A stretch of DNA of 5,838 nucleotides, taken from positions 1 to 5,838 of the forward strand of contig CALMDI010000343.1 of the NCBI GenBank assembly GCA_937864975.1. Reading direction: 5' to 3'. Made by a program: the position numbers and the translations under genes. Below, piece after piece: positions 1 to 5,667 of the stretch (positions are counted from its first letter, which is position 1; each line of letters begins with the position of its first letter). The stretch comes from an uncultured Chloroflexota bacterium. GTDB taxonomy: Bacteria; Chloroflexota; Anaerolineae; Aggregatilineales; Phototrophicaceae. The notes beneath the pieces were generated by a model. It ran no database searches and was not told where the DNA came from. It saw nothing but the letters and a program-made list of their open reading frames with translations.

Positions 1-134
1 TAAACACGGCGGGGTTTGTTTAAGGCACGGCTAGGATTAATGCGCTTAAGAGCAATCTGAGCGGCCGCATCAGAACTATAGCGAACCTTCGTTTTGCATG
101 ATTTGTTATTGTTTGAGCCGAAGAGCCAGCTCAT
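1..134 (-). CDS. 5' part of an unidentified small basic protein, cut by the window edge
   Basis: An ATG at 134-132 overlaps the last base of the upstream dprA stop codon (TAATG arrangement), which is typical of translational coupling. A good Shine-Dalgarno GGAGA lies at 147-143, inside the end of dprA and 8 bases from the ATG. The frame stays open to the window edge for 44 residues, starting MSWLFGSNNNKSCKTK and continuing with a Lys/Arg-rich, Ala-rich stretch (AAAQIALKRI at 23-32). I do not recognise the family. The basic composition would fit a nucleic-acid-binding or ribosome-associated protein, but that is a guess. It belongs to the AT-richer segment and so probably to the same source genome as the dprA fragment, where it would be the next gene of the same operon. 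The start and reading frame are fairly well supported by the ribosome binding site and overlap; the function is not known. Confidence 0.55.
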   Translation of the reverse strand, partial: MSWLFGSNNNKSCKTKVRYSSDAAAQIALKRINPSRALNKPRRV

Positions 135-736
135 TAAGTGATTCTCCAGTGGCCAGCACCAAGGGGCTTAGCCTTACCTGTAATCTCAAGCATTGTTAAT
201 GTCTGGTTGAATAAAGTTGCCGGCAATTCACTTCGCAGTTGTAATTCACTCGCCTCGCTTATTCCTTGGCTCAACAATTTGAGTAATACAGCCTCTTCCT
301 CGCTAGCGGCGACTACTTCTGACGGGCTCTCTAAAACTTCTATTTTTAATGCCTCAAAAATATCTTTGGCCGAAGTTACCGGCACGGCACCGGCTTTTAT
401 GAGGTTATTTGTTCCTTTTGAAAGTTCATTGGTTATATCCCCTGGGACGGCCATCACCGTTCTGCCCTGCTCTAGCGCAAAATTGGCAGTATGCAAGGTG
501 CCGCTTTTTTCTGCAGCTTCAGTTACGAGTACCGCATCACTTAATCCCGAGACAATACGATTTCGAGCTATAAAATTGTGTCTCAGTGGCTCCGTCCCAG
601 TCGGGTATTCACTTATTAATGCCCCGCCCTTTTGTAAGATCTCTCGAGCCAGATATACATGACTTCTAGGGTAAATTTCATCGACTGCGGCCGGTAAAAC
701 AGCAATGGTTTTGCCGTTTGCTTCCAGTGCTGCCTC
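134..736 (-). pseudogene. dprA: dprA 3' fragment, Saccharibacteria-like
   Basis: This is the C-terminal 200 residues or so of DNA-processing protein A, which in the known family binds incoming single-stranded DNA and loads RecA during transformation. Visible family signatures are AALEANGKTIAVLP, DEIYPRSH, ISEYPTGTEP, RNRIVSGLS, EKSGTLHTA and AVPGDI, followed by a winged-helix tail. The phrases LRHNFIARNRIVSGL and SGTLHTANFALEQG are close to what I recall for Saccharibacteria DprA; this is memory, not a search. The 5' half (SAM-like domain and first Rossmann strands) is missing and replaced in frame by a nucleotidyltransferase. If the junction is an assembly error, the intact gene exists elsewhere and this is only its 3' end. 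If it is real, the fragment lacks part of the nucleotide- and DNA-binding fold and is unlikely to act as DprA. Confidence 0.8.
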
Positions 737-1672
737 TGCCAATCCGTAGGCGTCGAGGCGCTGCTGGTACTCGCGCAGCACGCGGTGCCCGTGATCCTGA
801 AAGTGTCCCTTCACATGCTCGTCGTCCAACCGTGCCGCGCTGTGCGGCGTTTGCAGGTCGGCGGCGAAGCGGCGCAGCTTGCGCTGCTGCTCCCAGCGTT
901 CGAGCCTGTCGCCAAACCACCCGCCGAGCGCGATCTCCAACGCGCGCTGAAGCGCTCTCCAGAAGGGACTCAGTGTCGGTTCATCAACCTCGTAGAACGG
1001 CGTTCCCGAGTTCGGAAGATAGCTCGAGACCCAGGGGTTCGCCGCGCGCAGCCGCTCGTATAAGTCCTGCCCGGCGACAGGCGTGATCTGCGTGACTTCA
1101 TGCGCGATGAACAAATCGTGCTGATCCTGCGCCAGCGCCGTGTCCGCCAGCACGTAATTCGGGCAGATTTCCACACCGCGCCGCCGCGCCAGCCGCACCA
1201 GCAGAATGCTAAACGCTCGCGCCAGCCAGACGCGCCGGGGCGTCGTTACGAGCAGGTAGTCGAGATCGTCGTCTTCGGCGGAGGCATTTCGCATCGCCAG
1301 CGCGCCCGTCAGCGCGACCATTCGCACGAACGGCAGCCGCGCCAGCCACGCGCCGCACGCAATCGCCTGCGGCATCAGACGTTCCGACGCCTGCTCGCGC
1401 GCGATCCGAACGGCAATCATGTCGGCGCGCCCCGCGCAAACGTAATAGCCGTGCGCGGTTTCCAGGAGATCAGCGAGTTGTTCTGAGGATTGGAGCGCGC
1501 AGACGACCTGTTCGCGGCTGACGGGCGTGTCGTGAATGAGGAAGTGATGAATTTCGTCCGCCGTCATCGGGAAGCTGAAGACGTCCGCATAAAGAAGGGT
1601 GCGTAAGATGGCTGCTTCCAGACGTTCCACCGGCGCTTCTTTCAAGTTCATTCTGCCAACTAGAACGTTCAT
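134..1672 (-). CDS. Chimeric ORF: nucleotidyltransferase-like N-terminus joined to the C-terminal half of DprA
   Basis: Residues 1 to about 311 look like a Chloroflexota nucleotidyltransferase-like protein. A winged-helix-like start (TLLYADVFSFPMTADEI, 25-41) is followed by a pol-beta-type core with TGALAMRN (122-129) and a DDDLDYLLV acidic motif (134-142, D136 and D138 as likely metal ligands). Then comes a family-typical PNYVLAD / HEVTQ segment (171-195). Residues from about 313 to 512 are the end of DprA: second half of the Rossmann-like domain with NFIARNRIVSGLS (366-378), EAAEKSGTLHTA (385-396) and AVPGD (408-412), then a C-terminal winged helix (about 455-512). The DprA half lacks its SAM-like start and the GS/GID nucleotide-binding region. 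Base composition and codon use change at the same point. GGGG (1679-1676) sits 3 bases before the ATG, and the ORF follows the secreted-protein gene by 15 bases. The natural nucleotidyltransferase probably ends soon after residue 311. I take the ORF as real in the sequence, but doubt that it is one natural protein. Confidence 0.7.
   Translation of the reverse strand: MNVLVGRMNLKEAPVERLEAAILRTLLYADVFSFPMTADEIHHFLIHDTPVSREQVVCALQSSEQLADLLETAHGYYVCAGRADMIAVRIAREQASERLMPQAIACGAWLARLPFVRMVALTGALAMRNASAEDDDLDYLLVTTPRRVWLARAFSILLVRLARRRGVEICPNYVLADTALAQDQHDLFIAHEVTQITPVAGQDLYERLRAANPWVSSYLPNSGTPFYEVDEPTLSPFWRALQRALEIALGGWFGDRLERWEQQRKLRRFAADLQTPHSAARLDDEHVKGHFQDHGHRVLREYQQRLDAYGLAEAALEANGKTIAVLPAAVDEIYPRSHVYLAREILQKGGALISEYPTGTEPLRHNFIARNRIVSGLSDAVLVTEAAEKSGTLHTANFALEQGRTVMAVPGDITNELSKGTNNLIKAGAVPVTSAKDIFEALKIEVLESPSEVVAASEEEAVLLKLLSQGISEASELQLRSELPATLFNQTLTMLEITGKAKPLGAGHWRIT
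713..745. other. Composition and gene-fusion breakpoint
   Basis: The boundary between AT-richer, Patescibacteria-like sequence (left) and GC-rich, Chloroflexota-like sequence (right) falls within these bases, by both protein homology and base composition. On the protein, nucleotidyltransferase wording ends at ...QQRLDAYGL (residue 311) and DprA wording starts at EAALEANGK (residue 313). The reading frame is kept. An Ala/Glu/Leu-coding stretch (minus strand GCAGAGGCAGCACTGG, roughly 742-727) could have given short shared homology for a recombination or an assembly overlap. Confidence 0.7.
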
Positions 1673-1687
1673 TCACCCCAGACCGGA

Positions 1688-3208
1688 TTAGTTCCAGCGC
1701 CATACCCACGTATTCACAAACTGGCAGGACGTATCGACCGCTTCAAAATTGACGACGGCGTTGGCGATGCCGCCTGCTTCGGCGTCGCTCTCAATCGTGC
1801 CGACGTAACGACCGTCGACGTAATAAAGCAGTGTGTCGCCGCTGGCGATGACGAGCAGTTGATGCCCCTCCGTCGCCGCCCATGTTTCCGCCTCGGCGTA
1901 AGCGCCGGCGCTGAACGAGTCCTCCGTGCGCTCGGAGATGCCGTAGCCGCCTTGCCCATCGATGTAGGCGAGGATGTAATTCCGCGTATCGGTTGCGCGC
2001 AGAATGATACCGCAGCCGCTCGGCGGTCCGCTGACGCTGTCGGGGTAAACAGTGGTGCCCATCGCGAGATTCGTAAAGGTAATACTGCTGGCGAGCGGCA
2101 CACTGTTCACGCCGGGGCGCGCGTATTGAACGAAGCTTTCGGCAACATTCAGCACCAGCTGACCGCTTGAAGAGATCAATCGCCGCCGCCGAAGCTCCTG
2201 CACCGCCGCGTTTGCCGAGCCGAGCATAAGCTGCTGCGGGATCAATGCCTCGCCCTCGACTTCCAGCGGCGTCGTGATGGCGAAATTGTCGAACCGCGCG
2301 GCGATGCCCTCGGTCGCTCGCGTGGAGCCGACGACCAGCCCAGCCTGTCCCGACTCGTCGAGCGCGGTAGCGACAACGTGAGCGACAATATTGTTGTTGT
2401 AGAACAGATCGAAGCCGCTTCCGACCGCCAGCACGCCAAGCGTAAAGGCGGTCTCCCCGGTGCGAATATTCGGGTGACGCACCCAACCGGTAATCGCGCG
2501 CTCCCCGCCGTCACTGCGCTCGGCAAAACGCCATTCGGCGCGGTCGTTGACGAGGAACAGGTAAGCGGAGCCATCGTCCTGCCCGCGTACCGCCATGCCG
2601 ACGACCCAACTCGCGCCGGTAATCCCGCTGACGTCGACCTGCGCGTAAAAATCGGTCAGGGAGTCAAGCGAGGGGGTGAACGCCAATCCGCGGTCGCTGC
2701 CTGCCGCCAGCGCCAACCGCAAGGTCTCGTCGTCTGGAACAGCCGTCGCCGTGCCTTCGACCGCCTCCCAGTCGCCAGCCGTATCAAACGGCTCGTCGTA
2801 GGCAAGGTGGGCATAGCCCGGCAGCATGGTCAGCGTGTAATCGCCGGACGTGTCCCCATAGGCGGCGACCGTCGCCGTGTACGCGCCAAGCTGCGGAATG
2901 CTGATCGCTTCCAGCAGCGCGTCGCCGGTGTCAGGATAGTTATAGTCGTCGTTGCGAATGATTTCCTGACCCGCGTCGTCGCGGATCGTCAAAATGGGGT
3001 CGAGGTCGCCCGACGTCGATTCCACGATGAAGGAGACGATCTGGCTCGTGGACGCATTGAAACGCCACGATTCGGCATTCTCGGCTATGGATCCTTCAAC
3101 CGTTTCAAACAGGCGGAGTTCATTGCCGGTCTGCGCGGCGGCGGGAGCGGCAAAGACGAGTGCGACCAGCGTCATGAGCAGACGAGATTGGATTGTCAGG
3201 GCATCCAT
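1688..3208 (-). CDS. Secreted protein with signal peptide, PPC domain and two jelly-roll (LamG/concanavalin-like) modules
   Basis: The protein has 506 residues. A signal peptide covers about 1-25: Arg9, a hydrophobic core LLMTLVALVFAAP and cleavage after AAA before Gln26. Residues about 31-129 form a bacterial pre-peptidase C-terminal (PPC)-type beta-sandwich, with typical DLDPILTIRDDAGQEI and LGAYTATVAAYGDTSGDYTL phrases. Two related beta-rich modules follow. Module one (about 136-312) contains YDEPFD, GSAYLFLVNDRAEWRF and ARFDNFAI. Module two (about 325-505) contains TRNYILAYIDGQGGYGI and LLYYVDGRYVG. Both resemble the LamG/DUF1080-like sheets often found in exported Chloroflexota proteins. 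There is no catalytic domain, so binding of carbohydrate or surface polymer is the likely job; this is inference. Its only cysteines, C399 and C495, lie in module two and could form a disulfide. The start at 3208 overlaps the upstream membrane-protein gene by 13 bases, which implies translational coupling. A later start (Met12) would still leave a hydrophobic leader. Confidence 0.85.
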   Translation of the reverse strand: MDALTIQSRLLMTLVALVFAAPAAAQTGNELRLFETVEGSIAENAESWRFNASTSQIVSFIVESTSGDLDPILTIRDDAGQEIIRNDDYNYPDTGDALLEAISIPQLGAYTATVAAYGDTSGDYTLTMLPGYAHLAYDEPFDTAGDWEAVEGTATAVPDDETLRLALAAGSDRGLAFTPSLDSLTDFYAQVDVSGITGASWVVGMAVRGQDDGSAYLFLVNDRAEWRFAERSDGGERAITGWVRHPNIRTGETAFTLGVLAVGSGFDLFYNNNIVAHVVATALDESGQAGLVVGSTRATEGIAARFDNFAITTPLEVEGEALIPQQLMLGSANAAVQELRRRRLISSSGQLVLNVAESFVQYARPGVNSVPLASSITFTNLAMGTTVYPDSVSGPPSGCGIILRATDTRNYILAYIDGQGGYGISERTEDSFSAGAYAEAETWAATEGHQLLVIASGDTLLYYVDGRYVGTIESDAEAGGIANAVVNFEAVDTSCQFVNTWVWRWN

Positions 3209-3885
3209 TCCGGGAAATTCTTGGCTACATGGTCGACGTAACGCTGAAAATCGGGCAGGGTCATTTCCGCGCCGTCGTTCCCGCGCTGCTGTTCGGCGTG
3301 CATCAGACGGCGCTGCTCGCCCGCCAGCAGCAGATCATCGCGTCCACGGCTGGCTTCGGGTACATCCTTGCGGCTTTTGAGAGTCTTGAAACGGTCGGCG
3401 CGGTTTAAGTTCTTGAAATCATCGGGCGATCCAAACGTATAGGTAGACAGGTAACGCTCATCCTGTTCGAGCGCGCAGGCAAGCACGTACCAGCCTTTGG
3501 GCACGCGCGAGCGACGCCGCGTCTGGAACTTCCAGAACAGGACAGATGTGGGTCGGGTCGCCTGGATTTCCTGCTGAACCGCGCCCTTCTGGACGATGCG
3601 AACGCCCTGAGGATTGACCTGTACTTCGCGCCCGCTGGGCCAGCGCCGCTTGAGGATGCGCTCGGCAATCGCCGTCGCGCCATAACCGAGCAGCAGCGCG
3701 CCGAGGAGCGCGATCAGATTTATGCCCGCGCCGGGAACGAGCAGCGCGATCACAAAATAACCGACGATGCTGCTAATGAGAAACGACCCTACGACGGCGA
3801 GGCGCAGCGCGCCGTGTTCGGCGTCAACGGGAAACGTGATCGTGGACGTTGTGTCGGTGGTCGTGGTGTTAATCATCGCCTGCAT
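3196..3885 (-). CDS. Membrane protein of unknown function, two N-terminal TM helices
   Basis: The protein has 229 residues and I do not recognise its family. A Thr-rich polar N-terminus (TTTTDTTST) is followed by two hydrophobic helices at about 27-50 and 54-77. A cytoplasmic-looking, strongly basic region comes next (ERILKRRWPSGREVQVNPQGV). A beta-rich stretch at about 86-150 (EVQVNPQGVRIVQKG, RVPKGWYVLACALEQ) is reminiscent of the PH-like domains that follow paired TM helices in many bacterial membrane proteins, but the match is weak. The C-terminal 75 residues are charged and helical. Met4 (codon at 3876) is an alternative start; neither start has a clear Shine-Dalgarno. A candidate promoter ends only about 15 bases upstream, so the transcript would be nearly leaderless. 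The stop codon lies inside the start of the secreted-protein gene (13-base overlap), so the two are probably made together. Confidence 0.8.
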   Translation of the reverse strand: MQAMINTTTTDTTSTITFPVDAEHGALRLAVVGSFLISSIVGYFVIALLVPGAGINLIALLGALLLGYGATAIAERILKRRWPSGREVQVNPQGVRIVQKGAVQQEIQATRPTSVLFWKFQTRRRSRVPKGWYVLACALEQDERYLSTYTFGSPDDFKNLNRADRFKTLKSRKDVPEASRGRDDLLLAGEQRRLMHAEQQRGNDGAEMTLPDFQRYVDHVAKNFPEWMP

Positions 3886-3900
3886 CTCAATCCGCGGGCG

Positions 3901-3929
3901 ATTATGCCTGACCGACGGCGCGGAGGCAA
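3901..3929 (-). promoter_or_regulatory. Candidate sigma70 promoter for the membrane/secreted-protein cluster
   Basis: On the minus strand TTGCCT (3929-3924) and CATAAT (3906-3901) are separated by 17 bases. The predicted transcription start falls near 3894, leaving a leader of under 10 bases to the first ATG at 3885, or about 18 to the second ATG at 3876. The -10 box is good (5 of 6) and the -35 box moderate. The promoter overlaps the right-hand part of a nested inverted repeat (3906-3970). Confidence 0.5.
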
Positions 3930-3970
3930 GGTCTTTCAGTGACCCGCCACCGTGTGCTTGCCGGTCAGGC
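3906..3970 (-). repeat. Nested inverted repeat spanning the DM13 stop codon and the next promoter
   Basis: The outer arms GCCTGACCG (3906-3914) and CGGTCAGGC (3962-3970) are perfect 9-base complements. The next arms GGCAAG (3925-3930) and CTTGCC (3957-3962) touch the outer arm on one side and leave a 10-base bulge on the other. A small GGTC/GACC stem (3930-3933/3941-3944) lies within. The DM13 stop codon is in the outer arm. There is no U-tract of the usual kind after the hairpin, only AUAAU. It could be a terminator for the DM13 transcript, an operator over the downstream -35 box, or both. Confidence 0.5.
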
Positions 3971-4633
3971 GGCGAAAAGCGGCGCGATGCTGTAGATGAT
4001 ATTGAGCGACTGACTGACGATCAACACGCTGTTGTAGCTGCTGATATCCAGTTCGGGGGGAACGTCGTAGTTCTGCGCGCCAAGCGTTCCCTTGAGCGCG
4101 CCGAGGTCGACGTCGTTTCCGGCAAGCTCGCCCGGCAGCGGCGTCCCCTGAAGCAGGGTGTCTGCCGTGCGACCGGACAGAATAACGTGCAGATTGGGAC
4201 CGTTGACCACGCTGAAGCTCTCAAACCGCAGCACTTTGCTGTTGTCCGCCTGCTGGTACACGACCACGTCGCCCAGCGCCCAACGGATCGCGTCGAGGCG
4301 GGTGAACTCGCCCACGGCGACCTCAATGGGTCCGCTCATGCTCGGCAGGGCTTGCTCGACTTCTGGTACTTCGATGGGGGGTTGGAGCGCGGCGTTCACC
4401 ATTGCCAGTCCGACAGCCGGATTGACGCTCGCCGCCTGGCGGTAGGCGCCCTGCTGTTCGGCGGGCAGCGCCTCAAACGTCGGGCGAAGCTCCGGCGCGA
4501 GACCGCTGAGGACTTCGACCGTTTCGCCCTGGTCCTGAGGCGTCAGCAGATGCTGCCACTGGGGGAAGGTAAATGTCGCCGCGACGATGAGCGCGCCGAA
4601 CGTAATCAGAAAAAGGCGAAAGCGTGTGCTCAT
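3965..4633 (-). CDS. Membrane-anchored DM13-domain protein lacking the usual cysteine
   Basis: The protein has 222 residues. The N-terminus (RFRLFLITFGALIVAATFTF) is a single hydrophobic anchor or uncleaved signal, with no clear Ala-X-Ala site and no lipobox cysteine. A helical linker (about 36-90) leads into a DM13 domain at about 101-219. The DM13 evidence is VGEFTRLDAIRWALGDVVVYQ, VLRFESFSVVNGPNLHVILS, LGALKGTLGAQNYDVPPELD and a SVLI-x(9)-YSIAPL ending. DM13 is described as a probable redox or electron-transfer domain with a nearly invariant cysteine in the last strand (SVVIWC-type). Here that place is Ser207, and the protein has no cysteine at all. The domain therefore most likely serves binding or structure. 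It probably faces outward from the membrane. No Shine-Dalgarno precedes the ATG (CCCCCTC instead), but no other Met fits. A 75-base structured element lies 22 bases upstream. Confidence 0.8.
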   Translation of the reverse strand: MSTRFRLFLITFGALIVAATFTFPQWQHLLTPQDQGETVEVLSGLAPELRPTFEALPAEQQGAYRQAASVNPAVGLAMVNAALQPPIEVPEVEQALPSMSGPIEVAVGEFTRLDAIRWALGDVVVYQQADNSKVLRFESFSVVNGPNLHVILSGRTADTLLQGTPLPGELAGNDVDLGALKGTLGAQNYDVPPELDISSYNSVLIVSQSLNIIYSIAPLFAA

Positions 4634-4655
4634 GAGGGGGAGACACGACGATCAC

Positions 4656-4730
4656 AGGGCGTCCAAGTGGTCATGATAGGCGCAAGGGTAGCATAAAGCA
4701 CCACGATCAACCACCCTGCGCGGACGCCCT
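4656..4730 (-). repeat. Nested, pseudoknot-capable inverted repeat upstream of the DM13 gene
   Basis: The outer arms AGGGCGTCC (4656-4664) and GGACGCCCT (4722-4730) are perfectly complementary. Inside are two interleaved pairs. Pair A is GCGCAAGGGT (4680-4689) with ACCCTGCGC (4713-4721), with one bulged base. Pair B is GTGGTCATGAT (4667-4677) with ATCAACCAC (4706-4714), with two bulged bases. A and B cross each other and share two bases, so an RNA could form a pseudoknot or switch between them. The element occupies most of the 125-base gap between the response regulator (stop 4761-4759) and the DM13 start. It could be a 5' leader element of the DM13 mRNA, a terminator of the regulator mRNA without a U-tract, or a DNA operator. 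Confidence 0.5.
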
Positions 4731-4758
4731 CGCCGAGACGTCGGCGCGAAGCCGCCGC

Positions 4759-5466
4759 TTAGACCCGTTTCATCGGCATCACGTAGCCCTGACCGGGCAC
4801 CGTGACGACGTAGGTTGGATGGCGAGGATTTTCCTCAAGCTTCTGCCGCAGGCGCGAGATGTTCACGCGCAGGACGGAATAATCGCCCTCGTACTGCTCG
4901 CCCCAGACGGCGCGCAGCAGTTCGTCGTGCGTGACCACCTGACCGGGGGTACGCATCAGCGTGACGAGAATGCCATACTCAATCGGGGTCAGGTGCAGGC
5001 GCCTGCCACGGATCATCGCCTGACGGCGCGGCATATCGAGATCGAGGTTGCGAACGCTGAGTTTCGGCTCGACGGTGGGCGTCCAGTCGACGCGGCGCAG
5101 CAGGGCAGCCACCCGCGCGACCAACTCGTCCGGCGAAAAAGGTTTCGCAAGGTAGTCGTCCGCTCCGGCTTCCAGCGCGACGACTTTATCCCGCTCCTGG
5201 TTGTCGCCACTGAGGACAATGAGCGGCAGGAAGGAGCTTTCGCGAACGCGGCGCAAAACTTCCAGTCCGTTGATATCCGGTAAGTGGATGTCGAGCAGGA
5301 CAAGATCGGGCGACAGGCTGTCGATCTGGTCGAGCGCCAGGTTACCCTGAGCGACCGCGACCGCCTGATAGCCCGCGTTTTCCAGGACGGCGCAGATCAC
5401 CTCGGCGGTGTCGCTCTCGTCCTCAACGATGAGAATTTGTCGAATTTGATCCCGGAGCTGCACCAT
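4759..5466 (-). CDS. OmpR/PhoB-family response regulator
   Basis: This is a two-component DNA-binding regulator. Numbering from the upstream TTG at 5520, the receiver domain (about 27-141) has the acidic pair E33/D34 (ILIVEDE), the phosphate-accepting D77 (LVLLDIHLPDINGLEVL), S104 (IVLSGD) and K126 (DDYLAKPFSPDEL). All the residues expected for phosphorylation are present. The winged-helix effector domain (about 152-250) shows LHLTPIEYGILVTLM, VVTHDELLRAVWG, LRVNISRLRQKLE and the final GQGYVM hairpin, in the KdpE/PhoB style. I choose the ATG at 5466 because it follows GGCGG at 8 bases, gives the usual short lead to the first strand, and leaves a leader after the candidate promoter. The TTG start would be nearly leaderless and has no ribosome binding site. 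No histidine kinase is adjacent in the window, so its signal and targets are unknown. The nearest possible target is the DM13 gene downstream. Confidence 0.92.
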   Translation of the reverse strand: MVQLRDQIRQILIVEDESDTAEVICAVLENAGYQAVAVAQGNLALDQIDSLSPDLVLLDIHLPDINGLEVLRRVRESSFLPLIVLSGDNQERDKVVALEAGADDYLAKPFSPDELVARVAALLRRVDWTPTVEPKLSVRNLDLDMPRRQAMIRGRRLHLTPIEYGILVTLMRTPGQVVTHDELLRAVWGEQYEGDYSVLRVNISRLRQKLEENPRHPTYVVTVPGQGYVMPMKRV

Positions 5467-5531
5467 ACGTGTTTCCGCCTCGGAACGATTCAGTACAGGA
5501 TTCAAACGAACGAGCAACAAACATGTAACAT

Positions 5532-5561
5532 AGCATAGTGTAGGTTGGAAAATCGCGCCAA
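5532..5561 (-). promoter_or_regulatory. Candidate promoter of the response-regulator gene
   Basis: On the minus strand TTGGCG (5561-5556) and TATGCT (5537-5532) are 18 bases apart, each matching 4 of 6 consensus bases. Transcription would start near 5525, giving a leader of about 60 bases to the preferred ATG at 5466. The -10 motif TATGCTA recurs inside the loop of the inverted repeat upstream of the DM13 gene (4695-4689). Nothing else gene-like is seen between here and the tRNA terminator. Confidence 0.45.
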
Positions 5562-5610
5562 TCGGTCTTGCAAAGATATAGAATTTTCGGAAATCGAGGG
5601 AAGAAGCGAG

Positions 5611-5648
5611 GTATTAAAACACAAACACCCGTCGTGACGACAGGTGTT
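5611..5648 (-). terminator. Rho-independent terminator of the tRNA-Val transcript
   Basis: Read on the minus strand, AACACCTGTCG (5648-5638) pairs with CGACGGGTGTT (5634-5624) around a UCA loop. This gives an 11-base stem with one G-U pair and no mismatch. It is followed by the T-rich run TGTGTTTTAATA (5623-5612). On the plus strand the same position becomes a C-A mismatch, so the hairpin favours the minus-strand transcript. It begins 20 bases after the tRNA 3' end. Confidence 0.88.
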
Positions 5649-5667
5649 CATCGTTCAGAATATATTA

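Noticed and set aside
138..662. Plus-strand open frame opposite dprA
   Set aside because: It lies antisense to highly conserved DprA motifs, and its own translation shows no family features.
134..1672. A purposeful new DprA-nucleotidyltransferase competence enzyme
   Set aside because: The DprA part lacks the nucleotide-binding half of its fold, and the composition break coincides with the domain boundary. A chimera explains this more simply than a working fusion.
2378..3241. Long plus-strand open frame of 287 codons opposite the secreted-protein gene
   Set aside because: It is Arg/Val-rich with no recognisable domain, no ribosome binding site, and lies wholly antisense to a clear signal-peptide protein. 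Such frames are common opposite GC-rich genes.
3767..4696. Long plus-strand open frame of 309 codons across the DM13 gene and its flanks
   Set aside because: Its residues are arginine/alanine/histidine biased, and it crosses two well-supported minus-strand genes and both intergenic repeats. The protein has no family features.
4731..4746. CGCCGA/TCGGCG hairpin after the response-regulator stop codon as a terminator
   Set aside because: The stem has only 6 bases and is followed by GC-rich sequence without a T-run. It is more likely chance in GC-rich DNA.
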